Counted from the stretch's first letter, positions 6,894 through 15,611 are shown. The stretch: DNA of 64,000 nt from an uncultured Eubacteriales bacterium (GCA_902764915.1 CACWXY010000008.1:1-64000), one strand, 5' to 3'. Notes: generated by a model not told the origin, from the sequence alone. Made by a program: numbers and translations.

Positions 6894-8357
6894 TTACTCA
6901 CCCTTGAGAACCAGGGCCGGATCAATCTGTACCGCGCGCTTGATCGGCCAGAGGCAGGACAGCGCGGAGATCAGCATGGAAACCACAATGGTAAGGGGCA
7001 GAAGCAGCGGCTGAAAGGTAATGGAGGATCCGAACACGTTCACGCTGACAATCTGCGCAAACCCGAAGCCCAGAAGACTTCCGAGAATGCCGCCCAGTGC
7101 ACCCAGGAACATGCCCTCGCCCAGGAATTCCACACGGATCGAGTCATCCGATGCGCCCAGCGCCTTGCGCAGTCCGATCTCCTTACGCCGCTCGGTAACC
7201 ACTGCCATCATGGTGGTGGACACGCAGATCATGGTCAGTACCAGAACCACGGCGGTCACCAGAAAAACCAGGGCCTGCAGCTTGGAGAGAACCGCTGTCT
7301 CGGAATTGGTGATGCGCTTGACAAGACGCGGCGTAATCCCCAGATGCCTTTCTTCGATGGCGGTCTTGAAACTGTCCAGTTCTTCAGCGGAAGCGGACAC
7401 GCTCATTTCCATTACATCATATACCTGAGGCTGTCCCGTCAGGGCGGCCATGTCATCCAGGCTCATGAAGATGTAGCTCTCTTCCTTGCCCCCGGTATCC
7501 AGGATACCGGTTACCTGCATGCTCATGGTATTGCCGGTGGCAGCCGTGACATTTTCCGTAACCTCTGCGCCGGCAATAGCCTCCATAATCGCCTTGGACG
7601 TAATCGTGGCACCGCTGAGAACATCGGTGGATTCATCCCCTGTAAAGGGATAGTCACGCCCCAGGAAGCGCTTCAGGTACAGTTCATCGGCACACCGGCC
7701 GCCGTATTCCGCCGTCTGTGTGTCCACATTGACTGTCAGGTTCGAGATCTTCATATCCTGATCCAGGGTATAGGTGACATAGACCGGATAGGTGGAGAAT
7801 CCCTCGGCACTGCCCACCAGTGTGGCGCCAGGCGCGGCCTTGCCGCCGGAAGCGGATGCTTCTGACGGTCTGTAGGTGATTTCTATGACGGAGTTCAGTT
7901 TGGCGCCGATGGTCTGGGCGATCTCCTTTCCCAGAAGCACCTGACGCACGCCGCTGGGATAGCTGCCTTCCACGGAAAAATAGGGGCTTGTCGCCTGCAC
8001 CTGGGTAAAGTCCGTACCAGCGGCCACAAATGACAGCTGACTGCGCACCATCTGCACATTCACATACCGATAGGGCGCGGCACCGATCACCTGCGCCGCA
8101 GGGATGCTTTCCAGTGCCTGCTGCGCCTGTTCCTCGGTCATGCTGCCTTCCTCCGGCACCAGAATCATATTCGCGCCATAGGAACGGAACTGCGCGCCCA
8201 TCTGACGGGGCACGTCATAATAGATGGTAACCAGTCCGGAAAGAATCGTCGCACCGATTCCGATGGACAGAAGCGCCACCAGCATACGGGAACGCCGGCG
8301 CAGCAGCGAGGCCGTAATCATACGAAGGAACATTTTTCTTCTGGTCATGTGTTTCAT
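6894..8357 (-). CDS. MacB/FtsX-like ABC permease with inserted FMN-binding domain
   Basis: At 487 residues this is longer than its sister permease. The N-terminal helix (about 25-45) and three C-terminal helices (about 370-480) match MacB/LolC, with the TERRKEIGLRKALGASD coupling stretch. The extracytoplasmic domain contains an extra segment at residues about 182-262 that reads as an FMN_bind domain: a GxxxG-like beginning, a strand pair around ISNLTVNVDTQT, FLGRD, then DVLSGATITSKAI. The threonine of SGAT (residue 251) is the position that ApbE flavinylates in NqrC/RnfG-type domains. A flavin carried by an ABC permease in an iron locus suggests electron delivery to ferric or cupric ions outside the membrane. 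No ApbE gene lies in this window. Confidence 0.85.
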   Translation of the reverse strand: MKHMTRRKMFLRMITASLLRRRSRMLVALLSIGIGATILSGLVTIYYDVPRQMGAQFRSYGANMILVPEEGSMTEEQAQQALESIPAAQVIGAAPYRYVNVQMVRSQLSFVAAGTDFTQVQATSPYFSVEGSYPSGVRQVLLGKEIAQTIGAKLNSVIEITYRPSEASASGGKAAPGATLVGSAEGFSTYPVYVTYTLDQDMKISNLTVNVDTQTAEYGGRCADELYLKRFLGRDYPFTGDESTDVLSGATITSKAIMEAIAGAEVTENVTAATGNTMSMQVTGILDTGGKEESYIFMSLDDMAALTGQPQVYDVMEMSVSASAEELDSFKTAIEERHLGITPRLVKRITNSETAVLSKLQALVFLVTAVVLVLTMICVSTTMMAVVTERRKEIGLRKALGASDDSIRVEFLGEGMFLGALGGILGSLLGFGFAQIVSVNVFGSSITFQPLLLPLTIVVSMLISALSCLWPIKRAVQIDPALVLKGE

Positions 8358-8365
8358 TCCTCCTC

Positions 8366-9667
8366 TTACGCCTTACTGCCGTGCAGGACTTCCGCCGGGT
8401 CCAGACGAAGCACCATTCGGATCGCGGGCATGGAGCCGGCAACCGTCACCAGCGTAATCAGCACGGCGACAACCGGGATTACCAGCGGTTTCATCTCAAT
8501 GGCAGAGGAAAACACGCTGTGCCCGATGAGCTGGGCAAACCCGAAGCCCATGAAATACCCTGCCACGCCGCCGACAAGCGCGGTAAGCAGAATCTCCGCC
8601 ATAAACACGCCGGTGATTGCGCGGTCGTGCGCGCCAATGGCCTTGAGAAGACCGATCTCCTGTGAACGCTCCATTACTGAGGCCGTTACCAGGTTGGATA
8701 TGCCCAGGGCGGATCCGATCAGACTGAGCGCAGTGATCAGAATCATCAGCAGCTGTGTTTTATCCAGTATGGCGCCTTCACTGTCGGCTACCTGACGCAC
8801 GGCTGAGGCGACGGAGCCGGTAATGACCTCTGTGATCTGATAGCAGATGGCGCTGACATAGGCCGTGCAGTACCAGGTCTCATAGTCCTTGGAGGAAAGC
8901 GCGCGCGGATTCTGCGCGGCCCGGCGGGCCAGGTCATTGTCCGGTGTCGTCAGCGCAGAGACTTCAATGGAAGCAATCTTGCCTTCCGTATCCGAGAGCC
9001 GCTGTACCATATCCAGCGGCGCATAGATCTCCATATCCTCATCGCCGCCGGCATCAAAGATACCGGCTACAGTGACTTCCTCCACCGCGGCCTTGCCGGT
9101 GAGCTTCAGGGTATCGCCGGCATGCAGGCCTTCCTGCTGCGCCAGCAGCGTCCCGACCATGACGGTATGCGCATCTTCTGGGTTCTGTTCATCAATCCAT
9201 GCGCCTTCCAGAATATCCCACCAGGAGCGGAGGGAAACCACACCGGCGTCCAGGGACTCTCCGGTCGGCAGGTCCAGATGATGGTTGAACCAGGTGCCTA
9301 CCGCGGTCGCTTCCGCACCGGAAGGCAGAGATACAGAACTCGTGATAAAGGGAGAAAAGTCCACAATGTTGAAAGCCCAGAAGATGGTCTTGATCCGGCC
9401 GACCTCGTCTTCGTTCAGGTACGCGCTGGCAATGGCTTCTCCGCCGTCCTCCACATCATAGATATCCGCCAGAAGCGTCGAATCCTGCGGCTTTACCACA
9501 ATATTGGCGCCATAGGTCTTCAGTTCCTGCGCCACCTTATCCCCTACGTCCAGCATCACATTGATCATGCTGGTGGCCAGGGAGGCGCCCAGTGCAATCG
9601 TAAACGCGATCAGCAGCATTTTGCCTCTCTGGCGGATCAGCACGCCTTTGATCATTCTCAGCAGCAC
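8366..9667 (-). CDS. MacB/FtsX-like ABC permease, iron locus
   Basis: This 433-residue protein has the same fold as the next gene but no FMN-like insertion: one N-terminal helix, an extracytoplasmic MacB core (ANIVVKPQDS, VGTLLAQQEGLHAGDTLKLT) and three C-terminal helices with SVMERSQEIGLLKAIGAHD. The start is GTG at 9667, 6 bases after AGAGGTGA. Its stop is 8 bases from the next start, so the two permeases form a likely heterodimer energised by the ATPase at 6203-6877. Confidence 0.88.
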   Translation of the reverse strand: MLLRMIKGVLIRQRGKMLLIAFTIALGASLATSMINVMLDVGDKVAQELKTYGANIVVKPQDSTLLADIYDVEDGGEAIASAYLNEDEVGRIKTIFWAFNIVDFSPFITSSVSLPSGAEATAVGTWFNHHLDLPTGESLDAGVVSLRSWWDILEGAWIDEQNPEDAHTVMVGTLLAQQEGLHAGDTLKLTGKAAVEEVTVAGIFDAGGDEDMEIYAPLDMVQRLSDTEGKIASIEVSALTTPDNDLARRAAQNPRALSSKDYETWYCTAYVSAICYQITEVITGSVASAVRQVADSEGAILDKTQLLMILITALSLIGSALGISNLVTASVMERSQEIGLLKAIGAHDRAITGVFMAEILLTALVGGVAGYFMGFGFAQLIGHSVFSSAIEMKPLVIPVVAVLITLVTVAGSMPAIRMVLRLDPAEVLHGSKA

Positions 9668-9680
9668 TCCGTATCACCTC

Positions 9681-11012
9681 TCACTTGAACTCGCGCTCGG
9701 CGGCGAGAATGTCCTTCATCTCAAAGATCATGTAACCGCTGTCTATGGTATAGGCCAGCGGAATCGGGTTGCATCCGCCTTTGAACCCGATGGTGTTGAT
9801 GTTCATGACCACGTCACAGCGCTTGCATACCACCTGTTCCCCGCGCTGATAGTATCCGGCCGTGCCGCACACATCGCAGGCATCCAGGCCGACGCCGAAA
9901 GCGCCTGCACCGGGTTTTTTCACCACTATCCACCGGACATCGACCTTGTTGTCCGTGACATACTCAAACCGATGGAGGTTGCCGTCATTCACCTGCTCAA
10001 GGCTGATATAGAACCGGGCATCCTCGCCTTCTCCCCGCAGTTCGTAGCTTTCCGGCGGGGACAGTTCCACTTCCTGATTGTTATAGGCCTTTACAACCGT
10101 TAGGTTCAGCACACACAGTGCAAAGCACACGGCTACGATCACAGAGATCACACGGCGGTGCCGCGCCACTGACTTCAGCTTGCGCAGCTGGGCTGGATTA
10201 CTGTATTCTCCATGGATCCGCAGGTTCTTCACAAAAAGAATCACGGGGATCAGCATGGAAAGACCGACAATCACCAGCACAAAGAACAGCGTATTGTTCG
10301 TGCAGAACTTGGCAATCGGGAATGCCCAGGGATATTTGGCACTGGAATACGATGGAAGAAGCTTGATCCAGCGGGCGCGCCCGGTCCATTTGCTGACCGC
10401 CATGCCAAAGCAGCGCACTGCATTGGCCAGAAGCGCCAGATTCATGACCCAGAGCACGATCCGTGTGGAATCCAGGGCCATGGCACAGGCATAGAGAAAG
10501 CGCACATAGACCCAGATCAGAAGGAGCGCCAGCAGATATCCGGCAAGACGCGTGAAGAATTCCGCGGACATGACGCCTTTGCCTGCGGTTTCAAAGTTCA
10601 CAGGATAGGCCATGACATCCGGAAGCTCATAAAAGAGCAGCATAATCGTCAGCGCGCACCCCAGTATGCCGACCATCCAGCCGCCGGCGCCGATACCGGC
10701 ATTCGTATCACTGCCGTAATAGGTCAGCTTTCGGTGCTTCCTGCCAAAGATGACGGAGAAGACCATGAAGAGAAGGGTCAGCCCAATCGTGATCAGAAAG
10801 ATATAGAAATTCCACTGGTTCGTGGCAATCTTGCTGGTCTTATTCTTTGCCCAGGCCATCAGTGCGGAAGCAACGGCACCTGCAATCATGCCCACCGCAA
10901 TGAACCGGTCACCCTTGTGCCCGAAAGCGAGACGGCACATGGACCAGAACAGCGCAATGAGCACGGAAATCATCAACAGATCTTCCGTTACGGTTTCCAG
11001 ATATTTCAACAA
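9681..11012 (-). CDS. DUF2318 membrane protein with C-terminal cysteine cluster
   Basis: The 443-residue protein has seven or eight predicted transmembrane helices followed by an extracytoplasmic domain. That domain carries CDVCG, CKRCD and GGCNPIP (about residues 380-425), the cysteine arrangement that defines DUF2318 (annotated as iron-sulfur or heme-containing membrane proteins). Homologues sit between P19 and the ABC genes in Campylobacter-type iron loci and are thought to take part in redox handling of the metal. Start is TTG at 11012 behind AGGGGGCGA. It may be the membrane electron conduit feeding the flavin domain of the permease encoded downstream; this link is inference. Confidence 0.85.
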   Translation of the reverse strand: MLKYLETVTEDLLMISVLIALFWSMCRLAFGHKGDRFIAVGMIAGAVASALMAWAKNKTSKIATNQWNFYIFLITIGLTLLFMVFSVIFGRKHRKLTYYGSDTNAGIGAGGWMVGILGCALTIMLLFYELPDVMAYPVNFETAGKGVMSAEFFTRLAGYLLALLLIWVYVRFLYACAMALDSTRIVLWVMNLALLANAVRCFGMAVSKWTGRARWIKLLPSYSSAKYPWAFPIAKFCTNNTLFFVLVIVGLSMLIPVILFVKNLRIHGEYSNPAQLRKLKSVARHRRVISVIVAVCFALCVLNLTVVKAYNNQEVELSPPESYELRGEGEDARFYISLEQVNDGNLHRFEYVTDNKVDVRWIVVKKPGAGAFGVGLDACDVCGTAGYYQRGEQVVCKRCDVVMNINTIGFKGGCNPIPLAYTIDSGYMIFEMKDILAAEREFK

Positions 11013-11085
11013 CGGAAATCGCCCCCTGTGATCATTACAGTTTCAAACTTATTTTTCTTCCTTTGGAAGATATAGTTATAAGAAA

Positions 11086-11133
11086 CAAACCGCTAGATGA
11101 GTCATCCCCCGCGGATGCCATGCCAGCGGTTTG
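11086..11133 (-). promoter_or_regulatory. Intercistronic inverted repeat between P19 and DUF2318 genes
   Basis: CAAACCGCT (11086-11094) and AGCGGTTTG (11125-11133) form a 9-bp stem. The loop contains a second palindrome (GATGAGTCATC). On the minus strand only a weak T-run follows, so it may be an attenuator, a partial terminator or an mRNA-stabilising structure separating the FTR1-P19 part from the redox/ABC part. Confidence 0.5.
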
Positions 11134-11205
11134 TGCTGACCGCGCGATGCGGCCAAAGACGCTCGTGACAGAGGGAAAACCACTGGCACAGCTTACGCTA
11201 TCGAA

Positions 11206-11814
11206 TTACCATTCCTGAACGGTATACTCCCAGTGCGTGAAGGATACATCGATCGGATCGGACCAGAAATTGTGCTCCGGAACACCGGTCTCGTCATCCA
11301 CATGCAGCAGATAGCCGTTTTCAGAGGGATTGTGAATGCGGAAGGTCAGGGTATAGACATCGGAGGTATCCAGCTTGATGTTGGCGCCATAGTGGGCACC
11401 GTCATCCGCGCTCATGACCATGAAGGCATCCCAGTCCACCACAACCGCGCCGGTGGTCTCGGAGACAATCTGGTATTCCACGGTCAGATAGGGAACCCAG
11501 TCGCCTACGCCAAAGCCGAAGCCGTTCTCGTTCCAGTGAATGTCTGCTTCCAGATGAATGTTGGCATCTTCCACAGGCAGACCGGCGATATCAGCGGGCT
11601 CCATCTGCACGGGCTGGAAATAGACAGCTGCCACATGCAGGCTGGAAGTATCAGACACGGCTACATCGGTTTCTTCCTGATAGTCAGCGCTGTCAGAATC
11701 CACGGAACCGTCCACAGCAATGGGGAACTCTTCAAAACCGGCTTCCTCAGCCACAGCGGCGGTCACGCCCAGCAGCATCATGGCGGAAAGGAGCAGAGCA
11801 AGGAACTTTTTCAT
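11206..11814 (-). CDS. P19/Tp34 family iron-transport periplasmic protein
   Basis: The 202-residue precursor has a clean signal peptide (about residues 1-22, cleavage near AVAEEA). The mature part is a P19-type immunoglobulin-like fold with the family stretch ANIHLEADIHWNENGFGFGV and GDWVPYLTVEY, plus histidines later in the chain (HYGAN, RIHNP, PEHNFW). P19 of Campylobacter and FetP of E. coli bind copper and iron and support FTR1-dependent uptake. No lipobox is evident although the organism appears to be monoderm, so retention outside the cell is unclear. A strong AGGAGGA site precedes ATG at 11814. It follows the FTR1 gene by 109 bases. Confidence 0.88.
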   Translation of the reverse strand: MKKFLALLLSAMMLLGVTAAVAEEAGFEEFPIAVDGSVDSDSADYQEETDVAVSDTSSLHVAAVYFQPVQMEPADIAGLPVEDANIHLEADIHWNENGFGFGVGDWVPYLTVEYQIVSETTGAVVVDWDAFMVMSADDGAHYGANIKLDTSDVYTLTFRIHNPSENGYLLHVDDETGVPEHNFWSDPIDVSFTHWEYTVQEW

Positions 11815-11923
11815 AGGGCAATTTCCTCCTTACAAATTCATTGCAGTTCACGCAGAAGACACTGCGTGTATGATCAGAGACATTCTCCGCGCGGGGCAAA
11901 GAGGTCTGTGTCATCGATGGAAG

Positions 11924-13696
11924 TTATTTGACAGGCTGTGCGGTGAGCTCCTTGCGCAGCGCATCCATCTTTCCGCGGTAATGCGCCACAAGGAACGTAA
12001 TGAGAAGAATCACAGCCAGTATCAGCTGCGGCACCAGTGTCTCCAGATAGGGATAAATGCCCAGCACCTGCAGTACATCATTTTCCGGAATGCCCGGCAC
12101 CTGCAGCGTCACATCAAACACGTTGCCTTCAGCCAGTTCCTTGATGCCGCTGCCCAGGAAGGACACGCACATGACGGCCATCAGAATGCTGGTGGCGGTA
12201 AAGAAGACCTTGATAGGCAGCTTGATGGACAGCTTGGTAATGGCAAGGTATACAAATACCAGCACGACACAGCCTACGCCGAATCCCAGCCATACCATGC
12301 CGGCATTGCCTTCGGAGAGCATCGGCTGATAGAACAGCACTACCTCGGCGCCTTCGCGGAAGACAGAGAGGAAAGCGGTGAACGCCAGTGCAAAGGAGGA
12401 AGAGCGTTCCACCGAGGACTGGACCTTGCTGTCAATGTAACGGGACCAGGACGCGGCTTCCGCCTTGGAAATCATCCAGTTGGATACGTAGAAGAGCACG
12501 CAGACCGCAATCAGTGCGGTAATGCCTTCAATGATTTCCTGTGCCATGCCGGCAGAGGCAAAGGCAGACTTGGCCCAGGCCAGAATGGCGGCGGCAATGA
12601 AGCTCGCCAGAATACCGGCCAGTGCCCCGATGTATACATTCTTCAGGTTCTTTCCGTTGCCGGACTTGACCAGATACGCGATGATGGCAGCGATGACCAG
12701 AATGGCTTCCAGGCCCTCGCGGACAATAATGCCAAACGCTCCCAGGAAAGTCAGAAGACGCGGATCGCTCTGTTTTGTCGTCTCCTCAGCCTGTGCTGCT
12801 TCAGCCGCAGCGGCAGCCTCTTCGGCCTTTTTCGCTTCATTGGCAGCATCCATGGAAGATGCCTTGCCGGAAAGCAGTGTCTTCAGGCTCTTGACTTCCC
12901 GCTTGAATTTCTTGGACTGGAATTTTTCCTGTCCGGTTTCGGCGATCTGCCTGACCTGGGCAAACTGCGCATCCGCCTCTTCCCTGTCAGCAATTGACAT
13001 TTCCGCATAGATCGCATGACTGAAGCCGGATTCCTCATAGACGGTATAAAAGGCGGTGTTCACATTGTCGACGGCCGCTTCAAAATCCTTGCCGTTATAC
13101 CCTGTGGCCGAGGTATCCAGAAGCTCATTGATTGTTTCAACCGCCGCGCTCCAGGTCGCGTAATGCACCTTGGCATTGGGATCGCCGGCGAGTTCTTCCC
13201 AGGGGTCATAATCGACCTTTTCGCCGTTCAGCCAGTGCGAGACCACACTGGGTTCTTCTCCGTCCTTGATGGCCAGTTTGTTGGCATCCTCACGGATCAT
13301 GGTCTTGAGCTTGACAAGCGCTGCGCGGACTTCCTTCTGTGTTTCCAGATCTTCATTGCTCTTTTTCACAGCGGCTTTGCACTGGGAAAACTGCAGCTCC
13401 ACAGCGTTCTTGCGGGGCCCGGAAATATAGCTCAGGGTCTGCCGCTCAAAGCCTGTAATCTCATAGATCTGGAAATAGGCATCGGATACATTGCCGTACG
13501 CCTTTCCGGCCTCCCCGGCCAGATAGTACGCAAAAGCATCGTCGGCGAGCCTGTCGATATCATCCGCCGCCTGTTCCCACCGGGATGTGCTCTCTGCCGC
13601 GGAAACAGCCGCGGGTATCATGGAAACGATCAGCATGAGTGCCAGAACAAACCATCCGAAACGACGAAGACCACTGGCTCTTTGCTGCATGTGCAT
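11924..13696 (-). CDS. FTR1 family iron permease with extracytoplasmic N-domain
   Basis: This 590-residue protein starts with a signal peptide (residues about 12-33). Two similar alpha-helical repeats follow (about 40-110 and 180-250, each with an AFYxxY/IYEExGF pattern), then an Ala/Glu-rich coiled linker (about 285-310) and a seven-helix FTR1/EfeU permease. Both iron-binding motifs are present: REGLE at 326-330 and REGAE at 447-451. FTR1 proteins move oxidised iron; in FetMP/P19 systems they work with the periplasmic partner encoded next. ATG at 13696 is chosen because GGGAGATATACC precedes it; the longer frame adds 20 residues ahead of the signal peptide. It is first in the locus, behind the consensus promoter at 13808-13835. 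Confidence 0.92.
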   Translation of the reverse strand: MHMQQRASGLRRFGWFVLALMLIVSMIPAAVSAAESTSRWEQAADDIDRLADDAFAYYLAGEAGKAYGNVSDAYFQIYEITGFERQTLSYISGPRKNAVELQFSQCKAAVKKSNEDLETQKEVRAALVKLKTMIREDANKLAIKDGEEPSVVSHWLNGEKVDYDPWEELAGDPNAKVHYATWSAAVETINELLDTSATGYNGKDFEAAVDNVNTAFYTVYEESGFSHAIYAEMSIADREEADAQFAQVRQIAETGQEKFQSKKFKREVKSLKTLLSGKASSMDAANEAKKAEEAAAAAEAAQAEETTKQSDPRLLTFLGAFGIIVREGLEAILVIAAIIAYLVKSGNGKNLKNVYIGALAGILASFIAAAILAWAKSAFASAGMAQEIIEGITALIAVCVLFYVSNWMISKAEAASWSRYIDSKVQSSVERSSSFALAFTAFLSVFREGAEVVLFYQPMLSEGNAGMVWLGFGVGCVVLVFVYLAITKLSIKLPIKVFFTATSILMAVMCVSFLGSGIKELAEGNVFDVTLQVPGIPENDVLQVLGIYPYLETLVPQLILAVILLITFLVAHYRGKMDALRKELTAQPVK

Positions 13697-13807
13697 GGTA
13701 TATCTCCCTTCCGTCACCAAGCGCCGGGATTCACAGAAGAGAGTCCTTCCCTGCATCCAGCGGCGCTGTGCACGTATGATAGTTTTATGGAACTAACCTC
13801 ACACGCC

Positions 13808-13841
13808 ATTATACGAACAGAATTAGTTTTGTCAACCTTAA
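13808..13841 (-). promoter_or_regulatory. Promoter of the iron locus with overlapping DtxR/IdeR-like dyad
   Basis: On the minus strand TTGACA (13830-13835) and TATAAT (13808-13813) are separated by 16 bases, a near-perfect housekeeping promoter. A 19-bp interrupted dyad, TTAGTTTTGTCAACCTTAA on the plus strand (13823-13841), covers the -35 element. It follows TTA-N3-TTG-N-CAA-N3-TAA and agrees with the DtxR/IdeR consensus at about 13 of 19 positions. An iron-dependent repressor here would switch off the uptake locus when iron is sufficient; this is inference from position and similarity. Confidence 0.6.
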
Positions 13842-13937
13842 TATTCTGCAATATCATATATTTGGTTATATGTTTCTGGCACACAACAGACCGGAATGCA
13901 CAATTCGTATTCTGCACTGGAAAAATCTTGTGAAAAA

Positions 13938-13977
13938 AAGCCGCCTCCTGTATGATCTTTCTTCAGGGAGGCGGCTT
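13938..13977. promoter_or_regulatory. Hairpin covering the ribosome binding site of the pseudouridine synthase
   Basis: AAGCCGCCTCC (13938-13948) pairs perfectly with GGAGGCGGCTT (13967-13977) across an 18-base loop. The right arm contains the GGGAGG ribosome binding site and ends directly at the ATG. On the minus strand the same stem is followed by T7, so it would also act as an intrinsic terminator against antisense transcription entering the iron promoter. Confidence 0.7.
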
Positions 13978-14868
13978 ATGGACATTCTGATAACGGCGAA
14001 AATGGACGGCATGCGGATAAAGCATATTCTTCTGCAGGAGGCAGGCGTCAGCATGACGCAGCTGAAAAGTGCCAAATGGAACGGTGGCATTCTCTGCAAT
14101 CAGCGGCCCTGCACTGTCAGGGACACCGTGCATACCGGCGACATTGTGCGTTTCCTTCCGCCGGTGACCGTACCTGTATACCATCCCCGGCCCTATCCGC
14201 TGCCCCTTTCCATTCCCTATGAAGATCCGCATATCCTGATTGTTGACAAGCCGGCACCGCTGGCCAGCCAGTCCAGTCGGAATCATCCGGACGATTCCCT
14301 GGAAAATGCGCTTTTTTCCTATTTTCATGAGCCTGAGGATTACTGCTATCGACCTGTCAACCGTCTTGACAAGGGAACCTCCGGGCTGATGCTGGTCGCC
14401 AAGACACCCCACGCCCAGCATCGGTGTCAGCAGCTGCTGCACACGCCCCAGTTTGTCCGGCGCTATACGGCGCTGGCCACGGGCTATTTTTCGGAAAGGA
14501 AAGGAACCATCCGTCTTCCCATTGCCAAGGAAGAAGGCGCTTCGGTACGGCGAGTGGTGCGTGCGGACGGACTGCCCTCTGTCACTCATTATGAAGTCAT
14601 CCTGGAGGGAAACGGATACAGTCTGCTTCGGCTTACCCTGGAGACCGGGCGGACCCATCAGATCCGGGTGCACCTCTCGGCACTGGGACACCCGATTCTG
14701 GGGGATTTTCTCTACGGCACGGAATCCCCCTTATGCCCCGGGCGTTTTGCGCTGCATTCCTCTGAAATACTTCTCACCCATCCTCTTGGCGGACAGCGGC
14801 TGCATATCCTGTCGCCGGCCCCGACCGCATGGCAGCATCTGATTACAGAAGGAGAATGGATACCATGA
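13978..14868 (+). CDS. RluA/RluD family pseudouridine synthase
   Basis: The 296-residue protein has an S4-like N-terminal segment (residues about 10-70) and an RluA-type catalytic domain. The signature NRLDKGTSGLMLVAKT contains the catalytic aspartate, and LETGRTHQIRVHLSALGHPI and HSSEILLTHPL are the other family blocks. These enzymes isomerise specific uridines in rRNA or tRNA; which site is modified cannot be read here. ATG at 13978 is chosen because GGGAGG lies 7 bases upstream and the family's typical length results. The next gene overlaps its stop (ATGA), so the two are coupled. Confidence 0.9.
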   Translation: MDILITAKMDGMRIKHILLQEAGVSMTQLKSAKWNGGILCNQRPCTVRDTVHTGDIVRFLPPVTVPVYHPRPYPLPLSIPYEDPHILIVDKPAPLASQSSRNHPDDSLENALFSYFHEPEDYCYRPVNRLDKGTSGLMLVAKTPHAQHRCQQLLHTPQFVRRYTALATGYFSERKGTIRLPIAKEEGASVRRVVRADGLPSVTHYEVILEGNGYSLLRLTLETGRTHQIRVHLSALGHPILGDFLYGTESPLCPGRFALHSSEILLTHPLGGQRLHILSPAPTAWQHLITEGEWIP

Positions 14869-15599
14869 CACTCGGCATACAGCTTTCCAGTTTTCGTCCG
14901 TATATGAAAGACCTGTCAGGTCTGCGGCATACCTGCCGGAACATCGCGGAAATGGGATGCTCGGTCATTCAGGCGCAGTGGATGGATCCGTCCATTGCAC
15001 CGCAGGAAGCGGCCCGGGTATTTCAAGACTTCGGTCTGTCATCGGTCTCTGTCCAGGACTATTCCCAGGAAGTGATCGATCATCTCGCCTATTATGTCAC
15101 GCTGAACCGACTGACAGGCGGACGTTATGTGACGGTCAGCCGCATTCCCGCAGCCTATCATTCCCTTGAGGGCATGCATCGCTGGGTTCTTGCCCTGCGC
15201 GGGCTCGCAGCGCAGCTGGCGGAGCAGGATCAGCAGCTGTTATTCCATCCCGTCCTGGCAGACTACGGTCTGATTGAGGGCGTGAGCCCCGTGGATTTCC
15301 TTCTGGAGCAATGTCCTTCGCTGCAGCTTTGCCTGGACCTGTATCATCTGTACAAAGCGGGCCATGCGTTTTCGGAATGGATTCCGCCGCGTGCGCCGCG
15401 CATTGTCATGATGCACTGCAAAGATGAGAGAGAGGGACATCTGGTGCCTGCCGGACAGGGCATAATCCCCCTCGCCGAAGCGATGCGCATCTGTCCTTCC
15501 GCGGCCTATGCTTTTGTGGAGCAGGAAACCTGGGACGGGGATGCGTTTGCCTGTCTTCAGGAAGCCTATGCCTGGGGCACGCGAATCATGCAGGTCTAA
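14865..15599 (+). CDS. Sugar phosphate isomerase/epimerase-like TIM barrel protein
   Basis: The 244-residue product looks like an AP-endonuclease-2/xylose-isomerase-like barrel: LGIQLSSFRPYM at the start, QLLFHPVLADYG and LQLCLDLYHLYKAG in mid-protein (strands ending in metal-ligand Asp/His), MMHCKDERE, and FVEQETWDGD near the end. Substrate is unknown; relatives act on keto sugars or inositols. ATG at 14865 is preferred because AGAAGGAG sits 10 bases upstream and the codon overlaps the stop of the pseudouridine synthase. It is the last gene before a strong terminator. Confidence 0.8.
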   Translation: MTLGIQLSSFRPYMKDLSGLRHTCRNIAEMGCSVIQAQWMDPSIAPQEAARVFQDFGLSSVSVQDYSQEVIDHLAYYVTLNRLTGGRYVTVSRIPAAYHSLEGMHRWVLALRGLAAQLAEQDQQLLFHPVLADYGLIEGVSPVDFLLEQCPSLQLCLDLYHLYKAGHAFSEWIPPRAPRIVMMHCKDEREGHLVPAGQGIIPLAEAMRICPSAAYAFVEQETWDGDAFACLQEAYAWGTRIMQV

Positions 15600-15611
15600 T
15601 GCTTCTCACAG

